Shown: positions 1 to 7,893, numbered from the stretch's first letter. The stretch is DNA of 13,749 nt from Nitrospirae bacterium RIFCSPLOW2_12_42_9 (GCA_001805205.1 MHER01000194.1:1-13749), one strand, 5' to 3'. Made by a program: numbers and translations. The notes: generated by a model not told the origin, from the sequence alone.

Positions 1-495
1 TATAAAGAAGGTGCAGGAGATGAACCAGTCGGAATGGTAGTTTCTACCATATATGAAGTAATGGAGACGGATATTGCTTATTATCAAACCACGTTGGAGC
101 AGGGAGGGGTTTTTTCAAGTCCTAACTTATTTTCCTACACCCTACCTGTAATTGTACTGGGTGAATGTGCTGTCCTGTTTCATCTCACGGGCCCTACCTT
201 TTGTGTTGGCGAAAGTTCCGCCGGACCAGGGATGAGTGCCCTTCAAAACGCGGCATCCATGATTGTATGTGGGAAGACTAACAAGATGTTGGCAGGCTGG
301 ATAGACAGCCCCCCGCCAGGTTTGGCTGTTACCGAAACCAGACTATTGACAGGGGAAATATTCGTGATGCTTGACACAAGGCCGGATAACGTGCTATCTT
401 TCCCGAAAACAATTGTATACGACAGAGGTAAATTGACGGTAAATAAGGACAGGGAGATATCCTCAATAGCTGACCTTTTTATCCACGAAGAGTAG
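1..495 (+). CDS. Ketosynthase-like protein, N-terminal-domain-only type, partial (5' end outside window)
   Basis: The frame is open from base 1, so the gene begins upstream; 164 residues and the stop are visible. The fragment looks like the thiolase-fold N-terminal half of a beta-ketoacyl synthase: a VGMVVST strand, a SPNLFSYTLP segment, then GPTFCVGESSAG, which aligns with the nucleophile loop GPxxTIxxACSSG. The catalytic Cys position is Ser (visible residue 73). The protein ends about 90 residues later, so the C-terminal half with the two active-site His is missing by design. This resembles the short Ketoacyl-synt_2 (PF13723) proteins of aryl polyene and flexirubin clusters, which are thought to be non-catalytic chain-length or partner subunits. 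It is followed after 7 bases by the first radical SAM gene. Assignment to the ketosynthase superfamily is fairly secure; the role is inferred. Confidence 0.75.
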   Translation, partial: YKEGAGDEPVGMVVSTIYEVMETDIAYYQTTLEQGGVFSSPNLFSYTLPVIVLGECAVLFHLTGPTFCVGESSAGPGMSALQNAASMIVCGKTNKMLAGWIDSPPPGLAVTETRLLTGEIFVMLDTRPDNVLSFPKTIVYDRGKLTVNKDREISSIADLFIHEE

Positions 496-502
496 TTGCA
501 AT

Positions 503-1762
503 ATGAGAATCAAGCTTATTTACCCCAGGTGGAGAAAACTCGAAAGGCAGACTCATTTTAATCTCCCTCCCCACGGACCAGTAGTATTTGCAGCATCACT
601 CCCTTCTTATGTAGATATTGAGTTTATCGATGAAAATGTGGATCCCCTGGACCTGGATGACAGCCCGGACATTGTGGCCCTCTCTGTTATGCTGGCAGCC
701 CAGATACCTCGTGCATTTGAGATTGGAGACCACTATCGCAGACGGAGGATACCCGTAATAGCAGGAGGAATATCTGCATCTCTCCACAGCGAAGAGTTCG
801 TACAACACGTAGATAGCATCTTTATTGGGGAGTCCGAAGGTCACATAGAAAAGGTACTGGAAGACTTCAGGAACGGCAGACTGGCGCCACTTTATGATTA
901 TAGCGGTGACCTTCCCAATATCGAGTGGGTAGGCCCGGCAAGGCGCGATCTCCTTAACAATGAACACTATATGTATCGCGGGATTAAGATGCTGGACCTG
1001 GTGCACGCTTCCAGGGGATGTCGTTTCAAGTGTTTTCCTTGCTGTACGCCATTCCTCGGGGGGCAGTTTTTCCGGCCCCGGCCCTTATCAAAGGTAGTCG
1101 AAGAGATAAAGTCGATTGACAATAACAGACTCTTTATCGTAGACAACTCGCTTGCCCAGAATTATCAGTGGGAGGAAGAACTTTTCAAGGCACTGATTCC
1201 TTTAAAAAAGAAGTGGGTAAGCCATCCCATTGAGGATGACGATAGGTTGCTGGACCTGGCGTATCAGGCCGGGGCCTGGTATGTTTACCAGGCCGTCTTT
1301 GATACATCTGAAGTCATTCGTAATCGGGTAAAAAGATATAAAGATCATGGTATTGGTGTGGAAGGGACTATAATTCTTGGTACAGATAACCAGGATATTG
1401 ATTATATAAAGCGGCTGGTAGACTTCCTGTTAGAGATCGATCTGGATGTTGCGGAGTTTACCATCCTAACACCGTTTATGCATACCCCCATCCGGGCTAA
1501 ACTGGAGAAAGAGGGTAGAATCCTCAGTAACAATTGGGCTGACTATACCTGTGACAAAGTCGTATTCCAACCTAAGAATATGACAAACACTCAGTTGCAG
1601 GATATATATTACTATGCATGGGACACCTTTTATAAAAACAGGCCTCAAGAATTGAAAATGGGAGACCTCTTCATGAAGGTGATACATAGGGAGATAGCAG
1701 ACGGAACATATAAATCATCACCCAAACCAAAAGATTATGTGCGTCATACAAGGCAGAGGTAA
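503..1762 (+). CDS. B12-binding domain/radical SAM enzyme 1
   Basis: This is a 419-residue cytoplasmic protein. Residues 1-130 form a Rossmann-like cobalamin-binding domain (IVALSVM near 57-63, PVIAGGISAS near 84-93, FIGESEG near 107-113). No DxHxxG signature is seen, so cobalamin would be bound without a lower-axial His, as in many enzymes of this class. The radical SAM core follows: CRFKCFPC gives the CX3CX2C cluster ligands Cys173, Cys177 and Cys180, with an extra Cys181, then RPRPLSKVVEEI, and later a GTIILG strand and an LTPFMHTPI segment resembling the LTPxPGTPL element of B12-rSAM proteins. Such enzymes methylate unactivated carbons or catalyse cyclisations and rearrangements; the substrate here is unknown, though context suggests an acyl chain. 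The start at 503 is preceded only by a weak purine stretch. Family call secure, reaction not. Confidence 0.88.
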   Translation: MRIKLIYPRWRKLERQTHFNLPPHGPVVFAASLPSYVDIEFIDENVDPLDLDDSPDIVALSVMLAAQIPRAFEIGDHYRRRRIPVIAGGISASLHSEEFVQHVDSIFIGESEGHIEKVLEDFRNGRLAPLYDYSGDLPNIEWVGPARRDLLNNEHYMYRGIKMLDLVHASRGCRFKCFPCCTPFLGGQFFRPRPLSKVVEEIKSIDNNRLFIVDNSLAQNYQWEEELFKALIPLKKKWVSHPIEDDDRLLDLAYQAGAWYVYQAVFDTSEVIRNRVKRYKDHGIGVEGTIILGTDNQDIDYIKRLVDFLLEIDLDVAEFTILTPFMHTPIRAKLEKEGRILSNNWADYTCDKVVFQPKNMTNTQLQDIYYYAWDTFYKNRPQELKMGDLFMKVIHREIADGTYKSSPKPKDYVRHTRQR

Positions 1763-1811
1763 GTCTTTACTGCCAAGGTTGATAGATTTGTCCCATATAT
1801 AACTGTTAACA

Positions 1812-3182
1812 ATGGCTAAAGTTCTTCTTATATCATCCAACATAACACAAGACCCTTATCCTGTTTACCCTCTCGGGATGTCCATGGTGGTACATGACTT
1901 AAGGTGCCGCGGACATGAAGTACTCGAATGGGATTACCTTGCAGAAGGTGGATCTTTACAAGGATTGACAGAGATCGTAAAGACCGAGTCACCTGAGGTT
2001 ATAGGTATATCTATGCGAAACATAGATAACTGTAGTTACAATAATACTGTCTCCTATACCCAATTTTATCAGGATATCGTAAAGACCCTCCGTTCCTGTT
2101 CCAGGAATCCTATTGTCCTCGGCGGCCCTGGCTATTCATTGTTTTCAGAGGTACTTCTTGATAAAGTAGGGGGTGATTATGGTATAGCAGGCGAGGGGGA
2201 GGTTATCTTTGGACACCTGATTGAGGAACTGACCTCCGGCAGGATGCCTTCTAAAAGAATATTTAAAAATGAGACCCCCTTGAAAGGCGAAGAAATAGCA
2301 GTGTCTGAAAGAAACCAGAAATATGTGGAATACTACCTAATGCATGGTGGCATGATGAATATCCAGACCAAGCGGGGATGTCCATTCAGATGCGCATATT
2401 GTACTTATCCTGCCCTGGAAGGGAGGGCATACAGATGCCGTCCTTCGGCAACGGTGGCAGATGAGATTCAGATGCTCATAGAAAAATACCATGTAGATTA
2501 TTACTTTATCGCAGACTCTGTTTTCAATGACCCTTCTGGACACTACCTTGAAGTTGCGGAGGATATTGTACGTCGCGGGATCCAGGTACCCTGGATGGCA
2601 TATTTCAGGCCTGACCGTTTTCATTCGGAAGACATCAAACTCCTGAAGCGCTCAGGGCTTAAGGCTGTAGAATGGGGTACTGATTGTTCGACTGACCAGA
2701 CATTAAAAGGTATGGAAAAGCACTTTTCCTGGACAGATGTAGAAGAAAGCAACAGACTATTTAGCTCTGCAGGCATCAGTTGTGCCCATTTTATACTCTT
2801 TGGAGGACCAGAGGAGACCGAGAAAACAGTGGAAGAAGGTCTTTCAAACATTAATCGGCTTGATAACTGCGTTGTCTTTGCCTCAACCGGCGTCAGGGTA
2901 ATACCGGGTACACCAATTCACAAACGGGGGGTTATGGAAGGAATGGTTTCTTCCAGTGAGGATCTCATAGAGCCTTTTTTCTATTTTTCCAGGGAGGTAA
3001 CTGTTGCCTACCTCGACAAAGCCATCAGAAGGTCCTTCAGCAATCGCATGGACAGGGTTTATCCATTTGAAAAGGATCTGGAAAAGGTGAGGGCCTTTCA
3101 TAGGCTTGGATACAGGGGTCCAATCTGGGATATGTTGTTAGGCAAGAGAAACAACCGCGAGAGAAGGCGTATATATGAATAA
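1812..3182 (+). CDS. B12-binding domain/radical SAM enzyme 2 (lipid-biosynthesis type)
   Basis: This 456-residue protein has an N-terminal cobalamin-binding fold: YPLGMSMVVHDLRCRGHEV (19-37), VIGISMR (63-69), IVLGGPGYSLF (101-111) and GIAGEGE (124-130), again without DxHxxG. The radical SAM domain carries RGCPFRCAYC, with cluster ligands Cys190, Cys194 and Cys197. It continues with AYFRPDR (263-269), a VEWGTDC strand (286-292), an ILFGGPEE strand (328-335) and VIPGTPI (363-369), the usual core elements. It resembles annotated lipid-biosynthesis B12-binding/radical SAM proteins found beside ladderane-like gene sets; I could not test this by search. It differs clearly from the upstream radical SAM protein, so the two probably catalyse different steps. 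A 49-base gap precedes it with no good ribosome site; its 3' end overlaps the glycosyltransferase by 8 bases. Confidence 0.9.
   Translation: MAKVLLISSNITQDPYPVYPLGMSMVVHDLRCRGHEVLEWDYLAEGGSLQGLTEIVKTESPEVIGISMRNIDNCSYNNTVSYTQFYQDIVKTLRSCSRNPIVLGGPGYSLFSEVLLDKVGGDYGIAGEGEVIFGHLIEELTSGRMPSKRIFKNETPLKGEEIAVSERNQKYVEYYLMHGGMMNIQTKRGCPFRCAYCTYPALEGRAYRCRPSATVADEIQMLIEKYHVDYYFIADSVFNDPSGHYLEVAEDIVRRGIQVPWMAYFRPDRFHSEDIKLLKRSGLKAVEWGTDCSTDQTLKGMEKHFSWTDVEESNRLFSSAGISCAHFILFGGPEETEKTVEEGLSNINRLDNCVVFASTGVRVIPGTPIHKRGVMEGMVSSSEDLIEPFFYFSREVTVAYLDKAIRRSFSNRMDRVYPFEKDLEKVRAFHRLGYRGPIWDMLLGKRNNRERRRIYE
3162..3167 (+). promoter_or_regulatory. Shine-Dalgarno site of the glycosyltransferase gene
   Basis: AGAAGG lies 7 bases before the ATG at 3175, within the 3' end of the second radical SAM gene. 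It fixes the overlapping start and suggests translational coupling of the two genes. Confidence 0.6.
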
Positions 3183-4344
3183 CGTCTTGTTGGTCATTCC
3201 CGCATTCAATAATCATAAGACCTTAAGGGCTGTAACAGAGAAGGCTTTAAGGACAGGGCTTAATATCCTCGTTGTAAATGATGGCAGCACCGATGGAGGC
3301 CCGGAGACACTGGATGGACTCCCGGTTTCGCGACTGGACTTTAAAGTCAACAGGGGCAAAGGTGCCGCCATCCTCTCTGCTGCAGATTGGGCAGAATCCA
3401 ATGGATTTACACATATTATTACTTTAGATGCTGACGGTCAGCATAATCCCGAAGATACATCCCGGTTTGTTGATCTTATTAAGGAAAACCCCTGGACAAT
3501 CATTATAGGGAACCGGCAATTTAACAACGCTGTACCGTTCTCAAGTCGTTTCGGCCGGCAATTCTCCAATATGTGGATATGGATTACCACCGGATGGAGG
3601 GTTCAGGACAGTCAAAGTGGTTTCAGGGCATATCCTGTGGCAGCCCTGCGGCAGGTTAACTGCCGGGGCCGAAGGTATGACTTTGAGGTTGAGATACTTG
3701 TCAGGGGTGTGTGGGCGGGCCTGTCGATAGTATATACGGATATTCTTGTCCACTACTCTGATGAAACAAAAAAGGCATCCCATTTTGATCCATTCCAGGA
3801 CAATGTAAGAATATCCCGGGTATATACGTGGCTTGTCATACGAAACTTCCTACCCTGGCCGCATAAGGTGCTATTCAATACTGATAGTAAAGAAAGACTT
3901 TCTATACTTCATCCTGTCAGGTCTTTTAAGCTGCTTATACATGAAAGCGGATCTCCAAAGGATATGGCCTTTTCATCAATGCTCGGAATATTCATGGGGA
4001 CCCTTCCCCTGATATCGTGTCATTCCATTGCGATCTTTTTTATAGCCACCAGGCTGCGGCTGAATCGACTGGTAGCACTCAGTGTCAGCAATATTTGCAT
4101 GCCCCCTTTCGTCCCGGCTCTGGCCCTGTCAGTTGGTTATTTTATCAGACATGGCAGGTACTTAACAGAATTCAATATACAGACGCTGGGGTATGAGGCG
4201 CCCCAGAGGTTGTTTGAATACCTGATCGGCTCTTTAATAGTAGGGCCGGTTCTGGCGTTATTTGTAGGAATGATTGTCTATCTCCTTACCATGATATACC
4301 ATAACCTCAGGTCTTCCAAAGGTAAAGATGGGCATGCGGGATAG
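3175..4344 (+). CDS. GT2 glycosyltransferase fused to a DUF2062 membrane domain
   Basis: The 389-residue protein starts with a GT-A glycosyltransferase domain of the dolichol-phosphate-mannose-synthase type: VIPAFNN (7-13), VVNDGSTDG (33-41), NRGKGAA (59-65), LDADGQH (84-90, the metal/nucleotide-binding DxD) and DSQSGFRAYP (145-154). From about residue 248 a DUF2062 domain follows, with hydrophobic spans near 265-292, 298-320 and 350-377 that would anchor it in the inner membrane. This fusion recurs in aryl polyene-type clusters next to an LpxL-like acyltransferase, as here. It probably transfers a sugar from a nucleotide or polyprenyl donor to the lipid product or its carrier; donor and acceptor cannot be read from sequence. 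An AGAAGG site at 3162-3167 supports the ATG at 3175, inside the end of the previous gene. Confidence 0.9.
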   Translation: MNNVLLVIPAFNNHKTLRAVTEKALRTGLNILVVNDGSTDGGPETLDGLPVSRLDFKVNRGKGAAILSAADWAESNGFTHIITLDADGQHNPEDTSRFVDLIKENPWTIIIGNRQFNNAVPFSSRFGRQFSNMWIWITTGWRVQDSQSGFRAYPVAALRQVNCRGRRYDFEVEILVRGVWAGLSIVYTDILVHYSDETKKASHFDPFQDNVRISRVYTWLVIRNFLPWPHKVLFNTDSKERLSILHPVRSFKLLIHESGSPKDMAFSSMLGIFMGTLPLISCHSIAIFFIATRLRLNRLVALSVSNICMPPFVPALALSVGYFIRHGRYLTEFNIQTLGYEAPQRLFEYLIGSLIVGPVLALFVGMIVYLLTMIYHNLRSSKGKDGHAG

Positions 4345-5284
4345 TTTCGGAAAGGGACATAATCCATCCGCATATGGCGGAAAGATAGGTTATGGAATAT
4401 TCCACCTCTTAATAAGGTTAACGGGCCCGGTACCTGCATACCTCCTGCTGGCATTTATACTTCCATATTATCTTCTGATAAGGTCCAGCGCCAGAAAGTC
4501 GACGTACTACTATCTGAGACACCGATTCCCGGATCAGGGGAGGATTAGGCGGTTCCTGACGTCAACCTGCTACATGTACCAGTTCGGGAAGGTCTTAATA
4601 GATCAGGCGGCCATGGGTATACTTGATAAGAACCGTTTCTGGGTAGAATTCCCTGGGCAGGAGAATTTATACAGTATGGCCCAGAAGAAGCGGGGCATGG
4701 TCCTGCTGACCACCCATGCCGGCAACTGGCAGACTGCAATGTCAACTATGGATAACTTAGAGACTAAGGTGAACCTCCTTTTCAATATATCAAATCATGA
4801 GGGGCGGCACTTTTTTGATCTTTCCGGACAACGCGACAGATTTCATTTTATTCCGCCATCGGGATTCCTGGGCGGAATGGTTGAGGCCACCAACGCACTT
4901 AATGCCGGGGAGGTTGTAGCTATCATGGGAGATCGGGCATGGGGGGCCAAGACAATGGAGATGGAATTTCTGGGGGGAAACGCTGCGTTTCCAATAACAC
5001 CCTATTATCTTGTCGCTGTTACAGGGGCAGACCTGATAGTTTTATTGACTGTGAGAACCGGGAAATTGTCCTTTGCCATTGGAGTCAAGTACATTAGCAA
5101 TGATCAGGACTGGACACAGATGCCGAGGGAAGAGGTTGTAAAAACCCTTTTGCGTCGGTATGTGGTTTATCTGGAAGAATACCTTGAAAAAAATCCCTAT
5201 ATGTGGTTTAACTTCTTTGATTTCTGGAGCACCAACAAAAAAGAGGATAATATAAAAAATATGGAGAAGGGGGTTAAGAATTGA
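4328..5284 (+). CDS. LpxL/HtrB-like lysophospholipid-type acyltransferase
   Basis: This 318-residue member of the LpxL/HtrB acyltransferase family has an N-terminal membrane anchor near residues 36-51. A GMVLLTTHAGNWQ motif follows, with His130 of the HX4(D/E) site, then MGDRAWG (about 201-207) and EFLGGNAAFPITPYYL, all typical of the family. The acidic member of the HX4(D/E) pair is Gln135. The enzyme would move an acyl chain from an ACP onto a lipid or sugar acceptor at the inner membrane; the ACP gene immediately downstream fits that. Length is normal for LpxL. It overlaps the glycosyltransferase by 17 bases, with AAAGG at 4318-4322 before the ATG; an in-frame ATG at 4334 is an alternative. 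In some aryl polyene clusters acyl- and glycosyltransferase are one fused protein; here they are separate genes. Confidence 0.85.
   Translation: MGMRDSFGKGHNPSAYGGKIGYGIFHLLIRLTGPVPAYLLLAFILPYYLLIRSSARKSTYYYLRHRFPDQGRIRRFLTSTCYMYQFGKVLIDQAAMGILDKNRFWVEFPGQENLYSMAQKKRGMVLLTTHAGNWQTAMSTMDNLETKVNLLFNISNHEGRHFFDLSGQRDRFHFIPPSGFLGGMVEATNALNAGEVVAIMGDRAWGAKTMEMEFLGGNAAFPITPYYLVAVTGADLIVLLTVRTGKLSFAIGVKYISNDQDWTQMPREEVVKTLLRRYVVYLEEYLEKNPYMWFNFFDFWSTNKKEDNIKNMEKGVKN
5263..5273 (+). promoter_or_regulatory. Strong Shine-Dalgarno site deciding the TTG start of ACP1
   Basis: GGAGAAGGGGG lies 7 bases before a TTG at 5281. No ATG or GTG sits at the right place, and the TTG shares the TTGA with the upstream stop codon. 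The strong site argues that TTG is the real start. Confidence 0.65.
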
Positions 5285-5538
5285 GATTAGAGGATGAACT
5301 TAAATCTTTAATCATTACCGAATTAAAACTTGTAGATGTTAAGCCGGAGGACCTAAAGGACAATGATCCTCTGTTTGGCGAAGGACTGGGGTTAGATTCT
5401 CTGGACGCGGTTGAACTCGTGGTGCTTCTGCAAAAACATTACCGGATAGAAACAAAGAATCTGGAGCAGTCGAGGGAGGCATTCTCTTCGGTAAAATCCC
5501 TGGCTGATTATGTAAGGGGCAACAAGGGGAAGAAATGA
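5281..5538 (+). CDS. Acyl carrier protein 1
   Basis: This 85-residue acidic helical protein is the normal size of a discrete acyl carrier protein. GLGLDSLDAVELV places the 4'-phosphopantetheine attachment serine at Ser40, in the classic DSL motif at the start of helix II. It would carry the growing acyl chain for the ketosynthase pair directly downstream. The start is TTG, overlapping the acyltransferase stop by 4 bases, and the stop overlaps the ketosynthase start as ATGA. The three genes are thus tightly coupled, which points to a dedicated carrier rather than the housekeeping AcpP. A phosphopantetheinyl transferase is not in the window. Confidence 0.93.
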   Translation: MRLEDELKSLIITELKLVDVKPEDLKDNDPLFGEGLGLDSLDAVELVVLLQKHYRIETKNLEQSREAFSSVKSLADYVRGNKGKK

Positions 5539-6728
5539 AAACATCCTTTGCGTGCATTACCGGTCTCGGGTGCATCTGTGCAGCCGGTATTTCCCTTAAA
5601 GCAATAATGCCTGTGCTTTATACTGGAAAAAGAAATCCATCGGCCCCCTCAAATTTCAGAGCAGACATAGACAAGACAAGCCCGGTATTTGAAATCGCAT
5701 GGAGTTTGCCAGCCGACCCTTCCGCGAACAATGCATCCAGGACATCCCTTCTGGCATTAGCCGCTGCCATGGAGGCATTGGAACATGCCCATCTCGACAA
5801 TATGATCTTAAAAAAGAAACGGGTTGGGGTTGTCATTGGGACTACAGTAGGTTGCACATTAAACAATGAACCATTTTACAGGGCTTACCGGGATAAGAAG
5901 AATCCGGAGGTCAGTCCCATAAAAAGGTTTCTTATCAATAACACGGCCTTGTACGTAGCCGGATTTTATAACTGTAGCGGTCCTGCAGTAACCATAGCAA
6001 ATGCCTGCTCATCAGGTACGGACGCCGTTGGATTAGCCAAGTCATGGATAGAGAATGACATCTGCGATATTGTTATTGCCGGAGGGGCGGATGAATTGTG
6101 CCGTACGACATATCTGGGTTTCACCTCCCTCCTTATTACCTCGCAGGAACCTTGCCGGCCCTTTGATAGGAACAGGAAAGGACTTAATCTTGGAGAGGGC
6201 GCCGGAATAGTCATTGTTGAAAGTAATAGGTCCGTTAAAGAAAGAGGTGTCCAGGTTATAGCGTATGTGAAGGGATATGGAAGCAGTGGAGACGCACATC
6301 ACCCCACAGCCCCACACCCCGGAGGTTCAGGACTTCGCCGCGCCATAGATATAGCAATGAGAGATTCCGGATCGAAGGTTAATGAGATTGAATTTATAAA
6401 TGCCCACGGTACATCTACCATGGACAATGATAAGGTGGAAGGGAAGGTAATTGCTAATATGTTTCCAAATTCTGTTCCTGTGGTATCTACCAAATCCTAC
6501 ACCGGACACACCCTTGGGGCAGCCGGTGGTATTGAAGCTGTATTAACGGTGCAGGCCCTCGTTGACAGACAAATACCAGCGACCGCAGGATTTGAGGAGT
6601 ATGATCCGGAATGCGCAATTACACCCACAACAAAAAACACACCCATTAAAAGCGGGACAGCCATATCGAATTCTCTGGCCTTCGGGGGGAACAACTCTGT
6701 CCTGGTTATAGGAATGGAACACGCATGA
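5535..6728 (+). CDS. 3-oxoacyl-ACP synthase, FabF/KAS II type, catalytically complete
   Basis: This 397-residue ketosynthase has a complete Cys-His-His active site: NACSSGTDA (Cys158), NAHGTST (His291) and KSYTGHTLGAAGG (Lys320, His325), followed by the glycine-rich NSLAFGGNNS loop near the C-terminus. It performs decarboxylative Claisen condensation of malonyl-ACP with an acyl-ACP. It is flanked by ACP1 (4-base overlap) and by a degenerate ketosynthase homologue (4-base overlap). That is the layout of ketosynthase/chain-length-factor pairs in type II polyketide and aryl polyene systems, so it is more likely a pathway-specific enzyme than the FabF of primary metabolism. It is the only catalytically complete ketosynthase visible here. 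Confidence 0.93.
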   Translation: MKTSFACITGLGCICAAGISLKAIMPVLYTGKRNPSAPSNFRADIDKTSPVFEIAWSLPADPSANNASRTSLLALAAAMEALEHAHLDNMILKKKRVGVVIGTTVGCTLNNEPFYRAYRDKKNPEVSPIKRFLINNTALYVAGFYNCSGPAVTIANACSSGTDAVGLAKSWIENDICDIVIAGGADELCRTTYLGFTSLLITSQEPCRPFDRNRKGLNLGEGAGIVIVESNRSVKERGVQVIAYVKGYGSSGDAHHPTAPHPGGSGLRRAIDIAMRDSGSKVNEIEFINAHGTSTMDNDKVEGKVIANMFPNSVPVVSTKSYTGHTLGAAGGIEAVLTVQALVDRQIPATAGFEEYDPECAITPTTKNTPIKSGTAISNSLAFGGNNSVLVIGMEHA

Positions 6729-7843
6729 GCATCTCGGTTCTGGGAATAGGTACTGTTTCTGCTCTGGGATGCGGGATAGATACGGTCAGGGAAGGTCTGG
6801 AAGGGAAGGCCAGACCAGTGATAGAGGAACACAATATCTCATTTACGGATGGTGAGGCATTGTTAAAGGTATATAAGGCGAGTATAAATGGTCTTGATCG
6901 CTATGTTGCCCGCCCGGCACTTCGTCGGATTGACCGTTTCAACCAGATGGCCCTTTTATCTTCATTCTTAGCCATAGATGACAGCGGGATAATCCCTGAA
7001 GACAGGGAGCGTATTGGTATAGTATTCGGCAGTGGGTATGGCCCGCTGCAAACTACTTTCAGCTTCCTTGATAGCCTGATCGATTTTGGGGATAGATGCG
7101 CCTCTCCTACCCTTTTTGCCAATTCAGTGCATAACTCTCTTGCATCACAGGCATCCATATTACTGAAGATCCAGGGGCCATGTTTAACTATTTCCTGTTT
7201 TGAACAGACCACCTGTTCAGTGATGTCAACTGCCATAAGCTGGCTGAGGGAAGGGATTGTAGACTATGTCCTGGCAGGGGTCGGGGATGAGTCCTGTGAC
7301 GTAAGAAGCTACGCTACGCTTCTGTTGGGAGGTGGCGGCTGTTCTGAAATAAATCCCTTGTCCTTTGACGAATGCTCATATCTGTATGGAGAGGGTTTTG
7401 TGGTCTTTCTCCTGGGGGTAGGGACCACTGACAGGGGGTACTGTAACTTGATCAGTGCTGAGACCGGGGAAAATGAGGTATCCGGTGATCATGAGATATT
7501 ATTTCTTGCTGCGAATGGTGATAAGGAGACAGGAAGATTTTACAGGCCGCTGATAAACAACCGGGGGAGGGTGCGTGCATATTCGCCGCTCTATGGAGGT
7601 ATGCCTGTTGGGAATGGATTTGATATCGCGATTGCAGCCCTTTCATTAAAAGAAGGGGTAGTTTATCCTTTACCTCTTTTGGCACCTCTTTTGGCACCTC
7701 TCCAGGCACCTGTTCCCGGTGAGATATCATCAGGTATTACAGTAGTCCCTGAACAAATAGACAATAACACTGGTAATGCAAGGATAAGCTGTGTAGGATT
7801 TGATGGTAATGGAAATTACAGCCTCATAACCCTTGCAAAATAA
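6725..7843 (+). CDS. Degenerate ketosynthase homologue, chain-length-factor-like
   Basis: This 372-residue protein keeps the ketosynthase fold: RIDRFNQMAL (68-77), GIVFGSGYGP (98-107), ANSVHNSLASQAS (132-144), GPCLTISCFEQTT (151-163), an AGVGDE strand (184-189) and a CVGFDGNGN loop near the C-terminus. All three catalytic residues are lost. The nucleophile position is Glu160 next to Gln161, the first His is replaced in AANGDKETG (Asn264), and the second lies in a YGGMPVGNG segment (Gly291). An EQ pair at the nucleophile loop recalls type II PKS chain-length factors, which have Gln in place of Cys. It most likely forms a heterodimer with the upstream active ketosynthase and sets chain length. 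A short proline-leucine-alanine repeat (317-328) lies near its C-terminal region. Confidence 0.85.
   Translation: MSISVLGIGTVSALGCGIDTVREGLEGKARPVIEEHNISFTDGEALLKVYKASINGLDRYVARPALRRIDRFNQMALLSSFLAIDDSGIIPEDRERIGIVFGSGYGPLQTTFSFLDSLIDFGDRCASPTLFANSVHNSLASQASILLKIQGPCLTISCFEQTTCSVMSTAISWLREGIVDYVLAGVGDESCDVRSYATLLLGGGGCSEINPLSFDECSYLYGEGFVVFLLGVGTTDRGYCNLISAETGENEVSGDHEILFLAANGDKETGRFYRPLINNRGRVRAYSPLYGGMPVGNGFDIAIAALSLKEGVVYPLPLLAPLLAPLQAPVPGEISSGITVVPEQIDNNTGNARISCVGFDGNGNYSLITLAK
7673..7708 (+). repeat. 12-bp in-frame tandem repeat, three copies
   Basis: CCTCTTTTGGCA occurs twice in direct succession (7673-7684, 7685-7696). A third copy at 7697-7708, CCTCTCCAGGCA, has three mismatches. The unit is in frame and encodes PLLA-PLLA-PLQA in the degenerate ketosynthase. 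The 12-bp unit can expand or contract without a frameshift. Confidence 0.9.
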
Positions 7844-7893
7844 ATCAAATTTAAGACGGTTATAGTTATTAAATAAAATGCAGGTAGATTTTA

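Noticed and set aside
596..1006. Antisense open frame of 136 codons opposite the first radical SAM gene.
   Set aside because: The sense frame has a full B12/radical SAM architecture; the antisense frame has nothing recognisable.
1779..1803. TTGATA and TATATA/TATAAC boxes before the second radical SAM gene.
   Set aside because: Spacing is 11-13 bases, too short for a standard promoter, and the gap is only 49 bases inside an operon.
7851..7879. Possible sigma-70 promoter in the gap before the LolA-like gene (TTAAGA, 17-base spacer, TAAAAT).
   Set aside because: The -10 element would place the transcript start at or inside the ribosome site of the gene at 7894. The -35 matches only 4 of 6 bases, and AT-rich gaps give such matches by chance.
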